From: Bacteroidales bacterium
GTDB lineage: Bacteria; Bacteroidota; Bacteroidia; Bacteroidales; UBA932
Length of the DNA: 64,000 nt
Assembly: GCA_012839605.1 (NCBI GenBank)
Contig: DUNA01000031.1
Location: 50,380 to 114,379 of the forward strand
Direction: 5' to 3'
Part shown: one piece after another, positions 40,043 through 50,440 of the stretch
Numbering within the stretch: position 1 is the stretch's first letter
How the letters are laid out: each line of letters begins with the position of its first letter
The notes under the pieces: generated by a model
What the model was told of the DNA's origin: nothing
What the model saw: only the letters and a program-made list of their open reading frames with translations
The model's database searches: none
Position numbers and translations under genes: made by a program

Positions 40043-40146
40043 TCAAGATGGTGCGCAATGAACTTTTGCTAACTTGCATATTGTGCTCGCAGTCAGCCTA
40101 TTGCAATTTTGCAACCATCTTTGTTGCGCACCATCTTGAGGCTGGG
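40036..40146. repeat. 111-bp inverted-repeat element 1
   Basis: Left arm 40036-40058 and right arm 40124-40146 are perfect 23-bp inverted copies with the core CAAGATGGTGCGCAA. The 65-base interior contains a small palindrome, TTGCAATTTTGCAA. Same length and arms as elements at 55360 and 58597. Not coding; possible MITE or REP-like unit. Confidence 0.85.
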
Positions 40147-40319
40147 CGCAGGACAATCGTAGCCTTCCCCATTACATCTTACACTCAAAAAGGCCAAAAA
40201 GAAGCTGCTCAAATGCTTGAGGCATCAAAGGCTATTGTGGTCGACACACTCAAAATCCAAAATTGAAATTAAGATGCAGTATTTGCCTGTTCAAGGCATT
40301 TTCCTGTAAACCAAATGTA

Positions 40320-40979
40320 ATGAGAAAAGTAAATTTACTTGCTTTGCTTTTGATGGCAGGGCTATCTACAAGTTGCCTAAAAGAGGAAAATCTTGACAAA
40401 GTGAAAACCGTAACCATGGTTTTCTATTCTGAAATCGGCTACGGCAGTTCCATAATGAGCCACGTCTTTACTGAACAAATTGTTTTTTCAGATAGTGAAG
40501 ACAAAGAGAAAAGGCTTTTGTCTGATATCATAACGGAAAATTTTGATTTTAATTACGAAATAGGTTATGAATACAGATTCAAGGCTAAAAAAATCAAAAT
40601 GCACGAACCGCCCCAAGACGCATCAAGCATAAAATATGCTTTTATTGGCCCTTTAAACAGAAAAAAAATGTTAACCGAGGATTCTGTAACAGAATTAACG
40701 CTAGAAGTAAAACCTGTTTTAGTACAATTTTACCCTCGTTTTTCAGAGCCTGATGAAATGAACATTTATGATGCACTGCATTGTATAAATAAGAGCGACA
40801 ATAAATCGATAATAATTAAAGAAATAGAGGGATTTAATTTTGAAAGCGGTTACGAATATCTGCTACGTGTAAAGAAGTTTACTTTTGCCAATCCTTTTTC
40901 TGAAAAATATAAGCTTATTGAGGTAGTTTCTGCGCACCCAAAGGCTGGGGTGCAACCAACGGGATTACCTTCGCGCTAG
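40320..40979 (+). CDS. DUF4377-like lipoprotein with two repeats
   Basis: 219 residues from the ATG at 40320 ([19 protein letters not shown]); lipobox LSTSC, Cys19. Two similar halves each carry an [NF]-F-x-[YF]-E-x-GYEY-x-[FL]-[RK]-x-K-K pattern: [18 protein letters not shown] and [18 protein letters not shown]. This matches, as far as I remember, the DUF4377 family of Bacteroidetes secreted proteins; function unknown. Its C-terminus is encoded over a decayed copy of an element arm (40931-40953), so the tail may be recent. An alternative upstream ATG at 40263 would destroy the signal peptide. Confidence 0.65.
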   Translation: MRKVNLLALLLMAGLSTSCLKEENLDKVKTVTMVFYSEIGYGSSIMSHVFTEQIVFSDSEDKEKRLLSDIITENFDFNYEIGYEYRFKAKKIKMHEPPQDASSIKYAFIGPLNRKKMLTEDSVTELTLEVKPVLVQFYPRFSEPDEMNIYDALHCINKSDNKSIIIKEIEGFNFESGYEYLLRVKKFTFANPFSEKYKLIEVVSAHPKAGVQPTGLPSR

Positions 40980-40981
40980 AA

Positions 40982-41030
40982 GCGCTCGGTGTTCCCTTGT
41001 GGGGGTGGCTTCACAAAAAACCAAAAGCGG
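40982..41030. repeat. tRNA-Ser flank repeat, copy 1
   Basis: ~49 bases similar to 58729-58778: both contain GCGCTCGG, GTTCCCT, GTGGCTTCACAAAAAAC and AAAGCGG in the same order. Both copies lie just downstream of a minus-strand tRNA-Ser. Confidence 0.7.
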
Positions 41031-41042
41031 CACGTTGTACCG

Positions 41043-41100
41043 TAAAAGGAAGTACCCCAAAAAAACAAATAAACTTGTTTTTTTGGGGTACTTCCTTTTA
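41043..41100 (-). terminator. Very long perfect hairpin after tRNA-Ser(UGA)
   Basis: A 26-bp perfect stem (41043-41068 with 41075-41100), loop ATAAAC. It contains internal A7/T7 runs and can terminate on either strand. A smaller GCCGG-TTAC-CCGGC stem at 41104-41117 lies between it and the tRNA. Confidence 0.7.
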
Positions 41101-41131
41101 TACGCCGGTTACCCGGCTCTTTGGGTTTTTT

Positions 41132-41220
<89 letters not shown>

Positions 41221-41232
41221 TAATAGGAGCTG

Positions 41233-41240
41233 CAAAAGTA
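41233..41240 (-). promoter_or_regulatory. -7 box for tRNA-Ser(UGA)
   Basis: TACTTTTG on minus, 12 nt before the tRNA 5' end. Confidence 0.5.
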
Positions 41241-41263
41241 AGCAAAAAAAAGGTAAGGACGCC

Positions 41264-42277
41264 TTAGTAAATGTTTTTTTGACTCTTTAGCCAGGATATG
41301 GTATCTGATAGAGTATCAGAAAAAGGTCTGGTAGCATAACCCAATTCCAGGCGTGCTTTTTCTGTGGAAAAACTAGAATTGGTATCCAATGTGTATAAGG
41401 AATAAGAATTAAAAAGAGGCAATTGTTTTTTGATTTTGTAGTATACAGAATAGAAAGGCAAGACGGCTTTGGCTAGCCAGATGGGAGCCATAAGCTTGGG
41501 TTGTTTTTTTCCGGTGACGTTTTGAAAGGTTCGGAAGAATTCTTTGATGGATATGTACCGGTTGGCCAAGATATAGCATTGGCCTTTTCCTCCTTTCCGG
41601 CACGAGGCAATGGTTCCGGATGCTACATCGCGTACATCCACAAAGTCGTAACCGCCCTCTACACCCATAGGTAAAGAGCCTTCCCAGCAATCGACGACCA
41701 ATTGTGTAGCGTAGTTGTAACCATGTGAGTTGGGGCCGCAAATACCCGATGGATGTACTACCGTAGCGTCCAAGCCCCTCTCTGCTGCATCCAACACACA
41801 TTGCGTGGCCTCGGCTTTTGTTTTGCTGTACATACCGTAAACCAGATTTTTGTCAAAACGGTCGATCTCTTTTATGATTTGCCCTTTAGGCAATTCCGGG
41901 ATGGCATGGACGGAGCTGACGTATACGAATTTTTCAACCTTATGCTTTAGGGCCGCTTCAATCATATTCCGTGTTCCCTGCACATTTACATCGTATACTA
42001 GTGGACTGTGTTTGAGAGATGTAGTTACGATTCCGGCACAATGGATAACAAAGACATCTGTATTTGGTGTGGGGCTGGTAAAAAAAGCATCCAATGAATC
42101 GGGATCCAATACATTGCCGTAATGCAACTCTATTCCGCTTGGTAAACGTGATGAAAGTATATCATCCGGCAAAACAAGCGCACGAACGGTCTTACCATCC
42201 AAAACCAATTGAGATACAATGGTGTATCCTAAGTGACCGGCCGCTCCTGTTACTAAATATATTTCTGATGTACTCAC
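41264..42277 (-). CDS. NAD-dependent epimerase/dehydratase (extended SDR)
   Basis: 337 residues from a GTG start at 42277. Rossmann motif [30 protein letters not shown], catalytic Ser-Tyr-Lys in [10 protein letters not shown] and [11 protein letters not shown] (YxxxK). The [13 protein letters not shown] segment and a C-terminal region with [18 protein letters not shown] resemble dihydroflavonol reductase-like or 3-beta-HSD-like SDRs more than sugar epimerases. Substrate unknown. Divergent from the AraC regulator, which may control it. Confidence 0.82.
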   Translation of the reverse strand: MSTSEIYLVTGAAGHLGYTIVSQLVLDGKTVRALVLPDDILSSRLPSGIELHYGNVLDPDSLDAFFTSPTPNTDVFVIHCAGIVTTSLKHSPLVYDVNVQGTRNMIEAALKHKVEKFVYVSSVHAIPELPKGQIIKEIDRFDKNLVYGMYSKTKAEATQCVLDAAERGLDATVVHPSGICGPNSHGYNYATQLVVDCWEGSLPMGVEGGYDFVDVRDVASGTIASCRKGGKGQCYILANRYISIKEFFRTFQNVTGKKQPKLMAPIWLAKAVLPFYSVYYKIKKQLPLFNSYSLYTLDTNSSFSTEKARLELGYATRPFSDTLSDTISWLKSQKNIY

Positions 42278-42381
42278 ATGGCAAAATTGTACAATAATTA
42301 GGCCATTCCTAGGCCATAAATGGAGGGAAATGTTGTATAAAGGTCGAATATTTAGTAATATTGTACATATTCTTCAAAATC

Positions 42382-43278
42382 ATGAAAAGAACACTAGAGC
42401 ATTTTTCAGAACAAGAACTGCTTGGCATGAAAGAGCAGTATGAAGGAATATACCTTGACGGCCATTTATTTATCACAGAAGAACTTGAGCTGCAAGACAA
42501 CATTTTCCCATACCCTTCACGTTTGGATGTGTATTTTTTGATTATTTGCCTAAAAGGTTCCTTCAAGGTGTCGTTGAATTTAAGAGATTTTACCGTACAT
42601 GAAGGTATGGCCATGCTATATACGCCTGAATGCATAGTTCAATTACACAAAACCGGAGAAGCCATCATCCGCACAGTAGCCATAAGCGATTCTTTCTTAC
42701 AAGGGATCCATACAAATCCCAAAGAAATTTTTGCTCCGCTTATCTCATCCAAAGAATCACCGTGCTGGATGTTAACGGAAAAAGAGAGAGAGATTATTGA
42801 TAAATACGTGAGTTTGATCAAGTTGGTTTACAGTTTACCGGAAAAATCCTACAAACTTGAAATCATCCGAGGTTTGATTTCATCTGTAGTATTTCTTTTT
42901 ATTAATGTTTGGAAACGAGAGTCCGACATAGCCAACGACACAGCTGTACCCAAAAGCAAAACAGCCAGACATTTTGGCCAATTCATGAACTTGTTGCATG
43001 AACACCATTGTCGAGAACATTACGTGGGGTTTTACGCAAACGAAATGAATATGACCCCAAAATACCTCTCAACAGTAATAAAAGAACATAGCGGCAAATC
43101 GGCAGCAGAGTGGATAGACGAATATTTGATTCTAGAAGCCAAAAGTCTTCTGAAATATTCAGACAAAAGTATCAAGGAAATTGTAAATGTTTTGCACTTT
43201 TCCGATGCCTCTTTTTTTAGCAAATATTTTAAAAAGCATACCGGTCTTACTCCGACTGCCTACAAGAAAATCAGATAA
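42382..43278 (+). CDS. AraC-family transcriptional regulator
   Basis: 298 residues from the ATG at 42382 (MKRTLEHFSEQ). The N-terminal half is a cupin-like sensor (VHEGMAMLYTPECIVQLHKTG); the C-terminal ~100 residues hold two helix-turn-helix motifs: HYVGFYANEMNMTPKYLSTV and KEIVNVLHFSDASFFSKYFKK with the closing GLTPTAYKKIR. It probably binds the 104-base gap shared with the epimerase gene. Stops 6 bases from the convergent kinase gene. Confidence 0.9.
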   Translation: MKRTLEHFSEQELLGMKEQYEGIYLDGHLFITEELELQDNIFPYPSRLDVYFLIICLKGSFKVSLNLRDFTVHEGMAMLYTPECIVQLHKTGEAIIRTVAISDSFLQGIHTNPKEIFAPLISSKESPCWMLTEKEREIIDKYVSLIKLVYSLPEKSYKLEIIRGLISSVVFLFINVWKRESDIANDTAVPKSKTARHFGQFMNLLHEHHCREHYVGFYANEMNMTPKYLSTVIKEHSGKSAAEWIDEYLILEAKSLLKYSDKSIKEIVNVLHFSDASFFSKYFKKHTGLTPTAYKKIR

Positions 43279-43284
43279 TTGGTA

Positions 43285-46200
43285 CTATTGCAAGTATTTT
43301 TGTACCAAAGGAACGACTACCTCCCACTCTTTTTGTAAGGCTTCCCGCAATTTGTTCATACCGTCCAGTACCCCTTCCATGGCCAATTTTTCAATTTCCG
43401 AGGCTATGGAAGCCATGATGCTGTACCGAGCTGTCAACGTTCCTCCTTTAATATAGTGTGCCACAGATTTGATTTCTTTTTGCTCCCTAGATGCGATGAC
43501 CATTTCCAGCTCTATAAGTTTTTTGGTAATATCTTCTACAGACATGGATAACAGCTTCTGTGCCAACTGTTCATCACCCCCTAACGATTCCAAAAACGCT
43601 TTGTAGTTAAAATGAACGTCTTTTTGGTTTCTCTCTTTATCTTCGTACTCTTTACTGGCTCTTCCAATATATTTTTCCAAAAACCCTTCCAGCTTTTCTC
43701 TTTCAATAGGTTTTGGAATAAAACCGTCCATGCCACTTTCCATTGCTCTTTGCTCTTCTTCCTTCAATGCTCCGGCCGTAAGTGCCACAATAGGAATATG
43801 TTTTCCTTCTTTTGTAGACGCCTCCCATTGTCTGATTTCTCTTGTGGCTTCCAGACCGTCCATAGTAGGCATTTGCACGTCCATTATGATCAAATCTATT
43901 TCCTCTTTAAAGACAATATCCAACACTTCTTGTCCATTTACTGCTTCTCTAATGTCCGCCCCCGGTTGCAACGTATTGATATACGTCTTAATAAGAATTT
44001 TATTCATTGGAATATCTTCTGCAATCAACACTACAGGCCTTTTAAGTGTTATGTCTGAAGCATCTGCATCTGCATCTGCATCTGCCTTCAAGGTGTCTAA
44101 GCCGATGCCTGCGTCCGTAGCTATTGCAGTTGTATCAATAACGTCAGATTCAGTGCATACGGACTCTACATTTTCGCCTTTTTCAAATATAGACCAAATC
44201 AAATCATACAATTTGTCTGCATTCACCGGTTTAGTCATAATGTACCTAACTCCCAGCTTCTTACACCTTCTCTTAATGAACAGTTCTTCTGTAGAGCTGT
44301 GGAGTAGAATGAGCGGCATTTCTTGTGGTAAAACGTGCAGGCGTTCTCGTATCATTTGAACTACACCCAGACCATCTACGTAAGGCATGTGGTAATCGAT
44401 AATCATCAAATCAAACTTTTCTTCTTCCAACAATCGTAATGCATTTATACCGTTGTCTGTCTCCACTCCTTCTATTCCCCAGTACTTGAAGTTTTCCAAC
44501 AAAATCCTTCTGTTGGAATGGTTGTCGTCTACTACCAATACTCGCTTAAGTCCTTCTATTTCTTTCTTTGCTCTGTCTTCGTAATTTCCATAGCGGCATT
44601 CCGTTTCTATAGCAAAAGAGAACGTGCTTCCTTTACCCAATTCACTTGTCAATTCAATACCTGAATCCATTTTTTCTGCCAAAAGATTGGAGATGGCCAA
44701 CCCCAAGCCCGTGCCTCCGTAGCGCCTTGTGGTAGAGGTATCTGCTTGCATAAATGCTTTGAACAAATGTTGTTGCTGTTCTTCAGATATGCCAATCCCG
44801 GTATCTTTCACTAAAAATTCATACACTCCCATACCCGGCTGCGTTTCTGAAAACAACACTTGCAATTCTACTTCTCCTTTTTCTGTAAATTTTACGGCAT
44901 TGCTCAACAAATTGGTCAATATTTGCTTCAGCCGCATGGGGTCTACTACAGCTAATCTAGGCATGTCTAGAGGGAACTCAAACAACACCTCCAACTTTGC
45001 CAAAGCTGCATGGTATTTTACCATATCCAACACTTCTGTCAACAAAGCAACCAAATCTGTTTCAACAGGTTCCAGCTCTAATTTGCCGGCCTCTATTTTG
45101 GAAAAATCCAAAATGTTGTTGATAATATCTAAAAGGGTCTTCCCTGCCGTATTGGCGTTTTCTAAATACTCTTTCTGAATACCGGACAACTTCGTTTTTA
45201 ACAACAAGTCTGTAAAACCAATCACTCCGTTGAGAGGCGTACGGATTTCATGACTCATGTTGGCCAAAAAGTCCGATTTTGTTTTGTTGGCTCGCTCGGC
45301 TGCTTCCTTTGCTCGTTTCAGTACCAGTTTAGACTCCAACTGGGTTTGCACATTGCCTAACAATTCTGCGAACACTATAAACAATTGCCTTTCTCTTTCC
45401 GAGAGTTGGTGATGTTTATGAACATAATCAAAACCTACAAACCCAAACAAACCTTCTGTACTCCATAAAGGCACTGTCAGAACACTTTTTACAAATTGCT
45501 TTTTCAAAATGTGTTTCAATCTGCTTTCCGGCAAAATGTCAATATCGTACACAAATACTTCCTCTTGTTGCAAATGCAAATCTGTCCATTCAGAAATTTG
45601 CTCCAACGTGAAACCTTGCATTGAGTCTATAATAGAAAGAGAGTTGGAAGAACACCATTCGTGCGTATTGGAAAGAGTACCTTTCTCAAAATTGTACCTA
45701 AAAACAGCAGCCCTATCTGCCCCGGCAATATCTCCAATCGTTTCCAAGGCTTTGTTAATAGCTTCGTCAGCATCGTCTGCTTGAATATTCACAAAAGATT
45801 TGGCCATATTGACCATCAAACGCAAAGCCCTCTCTTGTATATGACTCTCTGTTACATCAACCAATACGGTAAGAAAATACTCCTTTCCCGGGGTCTCTAA
45901 AAATTCAATATTGAGCAATCCTCTCTTTTCAACACCTTTGCTTGTTTTGAAAACAACCTCCATATTTCTTATTTCCCGCTTGGATTCACGGGCTTTTACA
46001 ATAAATTCAGATATGTTTTCTCTTACAAAAGGATTTGCCTGCTCAGTGGTTTTTCCTATGATGGCGTCGTGTTTGTAATCCAAGGTCTGCAAAAAGGCCG
46101 GGTTGACATCTAGAAAGCGAGCATCGGGATACGTATACAAAGCCATGGGAGTTGGATTGTTGCGAAAAAGTGCTTCAAAACGATCTTTGGCTTCTTTTTC

Positions 46201-47268
46201 TGCCGATATGTCTTTTATGATGGTAAAGACACAAGAAACACCGTCCCAGATTCCATACGATAAATGAATATCCACCGGAAGCAGCACCCCGTCTTTACGA
46301 CGGATGGGTAATGGACAAAAACTTGTTTTTTCTTCTTGAACAAGATGACTGCGGCCTTCCGCCTTCTTTACGTGTTCCGGGCAGTGTAGTTCATGCATGT
46401 TCATGCCTGATAGCTCTTGGGACGTATACCCCAACATGTCTACAGCTGCTTTGTTGGCATAGATGATCTTTCCTTCTTTAGAATTAACCAATACCACATC
46501 TTTGAGCGATTCAAAGAAAGCCCTGAAATTGGTTTCACTGGCAGCCAATTCGTTTTCCATCTGCATACGTTCCGTAATATCACGGGCTGCTGCATAGACC
46601 AATTCGCCTTTTGGTTTTGAACGCCACTCAATGTACCTGTACGTTCCGTCTTTTCTTCTATACCTGTTGACAAGATCCAACACTTCGTTCTGTTTTCTCA
46701 ATTGGGAAACGGAATGCTTTGTAGCTTCTACGTCTTCCGGGTGGATCAAATCAAAATAAGAAGTGTGGAGCAATTCCTCTACCGAATATCCCAAAACCTC
46801 CTCCCATTGCTTATTTAGTTTTAAGAAGTGACCTCCCAAATCTGTGATACACAATAGATCTAAGTTGATTAAAAAGAAATCCTCCAAAATATCCGTCTGT
46901 TTTTTCAGAGTTGTTATATCTGAAAAGAAGACTGTAAAAAATCCTTTTTTATGGGAATAGGCTTGTCCTTTGTACCATTTTTGCAACGGTTCAAAGAATT
47001 GTTCAAAAGAATGTGTTTTTCCCGTCAGAGCCACTTCACCATACACTTTAATCCATTCGAATCCTAACTTATCAATGTCTTTAAAAACCTCCCTAGCACT
47101 CTTACCAATGATGTCTTTCTCATTCAACCCTGTTAGTTTCTCAAATTCAGGATTGATAGCCAGAAACACATAATCAACCGGTTCGCCTTTGCTGTTCAGA
47201 ATAATTTCATGGTGTGCCAAAGCAAACGGCGACACTTTCAGCAATGTGTTCAGAAGTTTAGTTTCCAT
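43285..47268 (-). CDS. Hybrid sensor histidine kinase with PAS repeats, GAF, two receivers and HPt
   Basis: 1327 residues, no clear membrane helix, so a cytoplasmic sensor. Order: four PAS domains (~10-110, 130-245, 245-360, 365-480), GAF (~490-640), HisKA with [19 protein letters not shown] (His ~671), HATPase with [13 protein letters not shown] and [13 protein letters not shown]1 ([14 protein letters not shown], Asp ~957), a linker with ADADADADA encoded by GCATCT repeats (~1062), REC2 ([12 protein letters not shown], Asp ~1127) and HPt ([13 protein letters not shown], His ~1269). It can run a complete phosphorelay by itself. No DNA-binding output. Its start overlaps the end of the serine hydrolase gene by 11 bases. 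Confidence 0.93.
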   Translation of the reverse strand: METKLLNTLLKVSPFALAHHEIILNSKGEPVDYVFLAINPEFEKLTGLNEKDIIGKSAREVFKDIDKLGFEWIKVYGEVALTGKTHSFEQFFEPLQKWYKGQAYSHKKGFFTVFFSDITTLKKQTDILEDFFLINLDLLCITDLGGHFLKLNKQWEEVLGYSVEELLHTSYFDLIHPEDVEATKHSVSQLRKQNEVLDLVNRYRRKDGTYRYIEWRSKPKGELVYAAARDITERMQMENELAASETNFRAFFESLKDVVLVNSKEGKIIYANKAAVDMLGYTSQELSGMNMHELHCPEHVKKAEGRSHLVQEEKTSFCPLPIRRKDGVLLPVDIHLSYGIWDGVSCVFTIIKDISAEKEAKDRFEALFRNNPTPMALYTYPDARFLDVNPAFLQTLDYKHDAIIGKTTEQANPFVRENISEFIVKARESKREIRNMEVVFKTSKGVEKRGLLNIEFLETPGKEYFLTVLVDVTESHIQERALRLMVNMAKSFVNIQADDADEAINKALETIGDIAGADRAAVFRYNFEKGTLSNTHEWCSSNSLSIIDSMQGFTLEQISEWTDLHLQQEEVFVYDIDILPESRLKHILKKQFVKSVLTVPLWSTEGLFGFVGFDYVHKHHQLSERERQLFIVFAELLGNVQTQLESKLVLKRAKEAAERANKTKSDFLANMSHEIRTPLNGVIGFTDLLLKTKLSGIQKEYLENANTAGKTLLDIINNILDFSKIEAGKLELEPVETDLVALLTEVLDMVKYHAALAKLEVLFEFPLDMPRLAVVDPMRLKQILTNLLSNAVKFTEKGEVELQVLFSETQPGMGVYEFLVKDTGIGISEEQQQHLFKAFMQADTSTTRRYGGTGLGLAISNLLAEKMDSGIELTSELGKGSTFSFAIETECRYGNYEDRAKKEIEGLKRVLVVDDNHSNRRILLENFKYWGIEGVETDNGINALRLLEEEKFDLMIIDYHMPYVDGLGVVQMIRERLHVLPQEMPLILLHSSTEELFIKRRCKKLGVRYIMTKPVNADKLYDLIWSIFEKGENVESVCTESDVIDTTAIATDAGIGLDTLKADADADADASDITLKRPVVLIAEDIPMNKILIKTYINTLQPGADIREAVNGQEVLDIVFKEEIDLIIMDVQMPTMDGLEATREIRQWEASTKEGKHIPIVALTAGALKEEEQRAMESGMDGFIPKPIEREKLEGFLEKYIGRASKEYEDKERNQKDVHFNYKAFLESLGGDEQLAQKLLSMSVEDITKKLIELEMVIASREQKEIKSVAHYIKGGTLTARYSIMASIASEIEKLAMEGVLDGMNKLREALQKEWEVVVPLVQKYLQ

Positions 47269-48358
47269 AGTTTATCCAATCATGAATGGTTACAGGTATG
47301 GTGTTTCCGAGAAAAAGAGACGATATGCTTTCTACGATATCGTGTCCTGCTCGGCTGTTCGTCAAATACACAAGTATACGCTCACGGTGCATGGTGCTTT
47401 CGGGAACCATCAGAAACAACGCTTTGAAATTGCCGTTGTCGCCCCAATGAAAAGCCACTTGCCCCAATTCCGGATGCTTTTCAATTCCCATTCCCAATCC
47501 CCAAAAAACGGTTTTGTCGCACTCCCTGGGTTTGTCCGCGTAACGCACGGCTTGCACCTTAGGCTCAAACATGCCCTGAAGCCACTCTTGCTCTGCAAGA
47601 GGGCCTCGGCTTACATGTTTCAAAAACTTCATATAGTCTGCCGCCGTTGTTCGTAGCGTATAAGCGGCGTTTGCGCGAGGGAAATTCCCTTTCCCCGTAC
47701 TCTCCCCTTCTCTGTTAAAACCATCTGCCGCCAAAGAATCGAACGCAGGAAGCCAAACATAGGAAGTGCGATCCATGCCCAACGGATCAAACACCTGCTC
47801 CCGGGCTATTTGCTCCAAATCTGCTCCGCAAACAGCCTCTACCGCGCGTTGCAGAAACGAAAAGCCTTCCCCCGAATAGCTGAATGCGCTTCCGGGTTGC
47901 CTGTTGAACGAAATGACGGACAGAGGCCATACTTCCGATCCCGGACCTGCAGCCCAATTGGGAAGGCCTGTCACATGATGGAGAACCATGCGAGCCGTGA
48001 GCAAACCGGCTGCTTCTTTGTCTTCAAAACGCTCAATATTTGTATACGTAACAAGCGGCGCGTCCAGGTCCATCAACCCTTCATGTGCCATCTTCAACAC
48101 GATGTAGGCAAAAACGGGTTTGCTGAGCGATGCCGCCTGAAAAACCGTTCCTGCGTCTTCTCTGGCCTGTATTTCCGGATTTGCCGAGGCTTCAAAAACA
48201 AGCGTTTTCCGCCCTTCTGCATAAGCTACCTGAATCAGAGGAATGCCTGCTTCCTCTGCCAATTGCCGTACTTGCTGTTCATACATACTCTTTGGTGCGC
48301 AAGAAAAAAACATCAAGCTTATAAGCACCCCAAGTGTGCAGTTTATGTATTTTCTCAT
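47258..48358 (-). CDS. Serine hydrolase, beta-lactamase (class C/PBP4*) family, lipoprotein
   Basis: 366 residues from the ATG at 48358, which gives [20 protein letters not shown] with lipobox Cys20. Catalytic SxxK is SLSK in [17 protein letters not shown] (~75); the YxN position reads YSG in [12 protein letters not shown]; a late [10 protein letters not shown] replaces the usual HxG-T-G region. The altered motifs point to an esterase or peptidase rather than a drug-resistance enzyme. Part of the WYL-CDF-hydrolase-kinase operon. Confidence 0.82.
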   Translation of the reverse strand: MRKYINCTLGVLISLMFFSCAPKSMYEQQVRQLAEEAGIPLIQVAYAEGRKTLVFEASANPEIQAREDAGTVFQAASLSKPVFAYIVLKMAHEGLMDLDAPLVTYTNIERFEDKEAAGLLTARMVLHHVTGLPNWAAGPGSEVWPLSVISFNRQPGSAFSYSGEGFSFLQRAVEAVCGADLEQIAREQVFDPLGMDRTSYVWLPAFDSLAADGFNREGESTGKGNFPRANAAYTLRTTAADYMKFLKHVSRGPLAEQEWLQGMFEPKVQAVRYADKPRECDKTVFWGLGMGIEKHPELGQVAFHWGDNGNFKALFLMVPESTMHRERILVYLTNSRAGHDIVESISSLFLGNTIPVTIHDWINYGN

Positions 48359-48371
48359 AGGTGTCAATATA

Positions 48372-49274
48372 TTAACATTCTGTGGTACAATCAGATTGAA
48401 GAGATTTGCTTTCAATTTGCACGGTCATGTGACCTATGCCGAATGATGTTTGCAAATCTTTTCTAAGGTTTGTTATAAAGGTATCGTCATAGCCCTGCGG
48501 CATAACCAAATGAACCGTCAGTGCCGCCTGCGTAGTACTTATGGCCCAAATATGTAAGTCATGAAGTTCTGTAACGCCCGGTTGCTGCAATAGAAAATCT
48601 TTTACTTCATCCAGGCGTATATGGGCCGGCACGGCATCTAAAGCCAAATTGATGGACTCAATGAACAAGCGCCACGTACCCCATAAAATAACAAGTACAA
48701 TCAGAAAACTGACTATGGGATCAATCCAAAGTTTGCCTGTAAGTAAGATAAGCAATCCGGCTACGACTACTCCTAAAGATACAGCGGCGTCTGCAGCCAT
48801 ATGAAGATAAGCCCCTTTGATATTCAAGTCTGTTTTTTGTCCTTTATAAAACAACAAAGCTGTAAAACCGTTTACAAGAATACCTATTCCGGCTACAATC
48901 ATCACTTGTGCACCTGCTACAGGTTGTGGGTTCTTTAGCTTCTCTATGGCATCCCATGCAATGGCCACTACTGCGCCAAACAACAACAAAGCATTTAGTA
49001 TAGAAACCAAAATGGTCGTTTTCCGTAAACCATACGTATACCGTCCTCGTGGTCTTAGTGTGGCCATCCACGCAGCAGACCATGCAAAAACCAACCCCAA
49101 CACGTCGCTGGCGTTATGTCCGGCATCTGCCAACAAAGAAGAAGAATTGGCAATCAGTCCGTATGCAATTTCAACAACAACAAATACTACGTTCAATCCT
49201 ATGGCCCATGCAAAGTGTTTAGCATATGCCGTAGCTGTATTATGACTGTGTGCGTGTGTGTGGTTCTTCTTCAT
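48372..49274 (-). CDS. CDF-family cation efflux protein (CzcD/ZitB-like)
   Basis: 300 residues: His-rich N-terminus MKKNHTHAHSHN, six membrane helices, with the metal sites ADAGHNASDVLGL (HxxxD) and HMAADAAVSLGVVVAGL (HxxxD, site A of zinc exporters), and a C-terminal cytoplasmic domain with TELHDLHIWAISTTQAALTVH. It expels Zn2+, Co2+ or Cd2+ in exchange for protons. It overlaps the end of the WYL regulator by 35 bases. Confidence 0.92.
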   Translation of the reverse strand: MKKNHTHAHSHNTATAYAKHFAWAIGLNVVFVVVEIAYGLIANSSSLLADAGHNASDVLGLVFAWSAAWMATLRPRGRYTYGLRKTTILVSILNALLLFGAVVAIAWDAIEKLKNPQPVAGAQVMIVAGIGILVNGFTALLFYKGQKTDLNIKGAYLHMAADAAVSLGVVVAGLLILLTGKLWIDPIVSFLIVLVILWGTWRLFIESINLALDAVPAHIRLDEVKDFLLQQPGVTELHDLHIWAISTTQAALTVHLVMPQGYDDTFITNLRKDLQTSFGIGHMTVQIESKSLQSDCTTEC

Positions 49275-50175
49275 GCTTGTATTGGTTGAGCGCTTCTTCC
49301 AACACGGTACGCACTTGATGTGCCAGCCATTCCGGTTTGACCACTTTTACAGACGATCCGTGTTTGAGAATTTCTTGAGTCAATTCAAAATTGGGGATAA
49401 CATGGAGCGATATCCTACACTCCTGTTCATTATCTATCAACACCCGTTGTGACGTATGCCAAGGCAAAGTTTTTACATATTTTCCTTGAATGGGCGTAAA
49501 AGAAAGTACTACCTCTTGCAAAGAGTTGGAGGAGAAAACAAGCCCAATGGTTTGTTTAAACAAAGCTGACGGATTTAAGGAAGGATCACGATCGTACGTA
49601 CTGGGTGTTACTACAAGATTGGTAATACGGTCTATACCAAAAATTCGAAGCTTCTTTATCTTCTCTGCAATTCCCACTACGTACCATCGGTTCTGGTATT
49701 CTCTGAGCAAATAAGGCTTGACTACATATTGAGTCGTCTTTTCCGTAGCAAAATTGTAATGTGAAAAATGGATGATTTTGCATTCTCTAATAGCTGCCAA
49801 AAGAGGCTTCAAATTCTCAATCCCTTCCAATCCCCCTCCCGTTCCAAAGGAAATATGACGCAATGCATCTTTGCTTTCATGCAAACTTTCAGTAAGCAAT
49901 TGCGCCGTATTGACGATTTCCATAAAATGGAAAAAAGATTCCAGATTGATGCTTGCTTCAGGGTCTATCCAATATCCGTTTCTGGTACGGTCGTAAGTAA
50001 TCTCAACTCCAAAGTCATAGCGAATCTGCTCTATATCTCTTTGCAGCGTTCTGTCTGCAATCTGAAATCCCTGTTGGTACAAATACTCTTTTATTTCCCT
50101 GAAACTGGGATACCTGCCGTGTCTGATCTTTTCTATTACCAGGAAATAACGCCTGATTTCACTGTGGGTAGACAT
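49240..50175 (-). CDS. WYL-domain transcriptional regulator
   Basis: 311 residues. N-terminal winged helix (PSFREIKEYLYQQGFQIADRTLQRDIEQIR, here noted as TLQRDIEQI recognition helix), followed by a WYL domain with IHFSHYNFATEKTTQYVVKP-type strands (IIHFSHYNF, YQNRWYVVGIAE) and a C-terminal WCX-like segment. Such proteins sense ligands or nucleic acid and repress or activate neighbours. It is first in an operon with an exporter, a serine hydrolase and a hybrid kinase, and so may be self-regulating. Confidence 0.9.
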   Translation of the reverse strand: MSTHSEIRRYFLVIEKIRHGRYPSFREIKEYLYQQGFQIADRTLQRDIEQIRYDFGVEITYDRTRNGYWIDPEASINLESFFHFMEIVNTAQLLTESLHESKDALRHISFGTGGGLEGIENLKPLLAAIRECKIIHFSHYNFATEKTTQYVVKPYLLREYQNRWYVVGIAEKIKKLRIFGIDRITNLVVTPSTYDRDPSLNPSALFKQTIGLVFSSNSLQEVVLSFTPIQGKYVKTLPWHTSQRVLIDNEQECRISLHVIPNFELTQEILKHGSSVKVVKPEWLAHQVRTVLEEALNQYKHEEEPHTRTQS

Positions 50176-50180
50176 ACGTG

Positions 50181-50188
50181 TAAAGATA
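50181..50188 (-). promoter_or_regulatory. Near-consensus -7 box for the WYL operon
   Basis: TATCTTTA on minus (last base differs from TAnnTTTG), 5 nt from the ATG at 50175. Confidence 0.4.
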
Positions 50189-50372
50189 AATAAAACTCTT
50201 TGACTTATAGGACTTTCAGAATGAGTTTTGGAATCGTTTTTATTTTATTGTTGTTTTATGCCACCACTCAAAACCTTATAACTCCCTATTTTCCTGATTT
50301 TTTTATTTCAAATTGTTTTTTTTTGATTAATATTGCTTACAGTTTGTAAGTCATTGTTTTGAAATATGTTTT

Positions 50373-50380
50373 TATATTTG
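50373..50380 (+). promoter_or_regulatory. -7 box for susCD
   Basis: TATATTTG with a TTG at 50354-50356 as a possible -33 element. The leader to the ATG at 50441 is ~60 nt, the longest seen here. The 265-base gap holds this promoter, a T-rich tract and a tandem repeat. Confidence 0.6.
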
Positions 50381-50397
50381 TTTCTCTTTAACGAGTA

Positions 50398-50423
50398 ACC
50401 TAATTTACTAACCTAATTTACTA
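50398..50423 (+). repeat. 13-base tandem repeat in the susC leader
   Basis: ACCTAATTTACTA occurs twice head to tail, inside the predicted 5' untranslated region, 17 bases before the ATG. It could be an operator or a leader RNA element, or replication slippage. Confidence 0.6.
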
Positions 50424-50440
50424 ATTTTAAAAAAATCAGG

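Noticed and set aside
40036..40146. Integron attC site
   Set aside because: Length and variable interior are similar, but the GTTRRRY-type core is missing and there are no cassette genes between copies.
40015..40266. 83-codon frame across element 1, with a tail that looks protein-like (AAQMLEASKAIVVDTLKIQN)
   Set aside because: It starts inside the array and runs through a non-coding element. The tail could be a remnant of a disrupted gene, but no family is recognised.
47258..48358. Antibiotic-resistance beta-lactamase
   Set aside because: The SxxK is present but the YxN and KTG-like motifs are altered, and it sits in a regulatory operon; esterase or peptidase is more likely. The same caution applies to 55828-57249.
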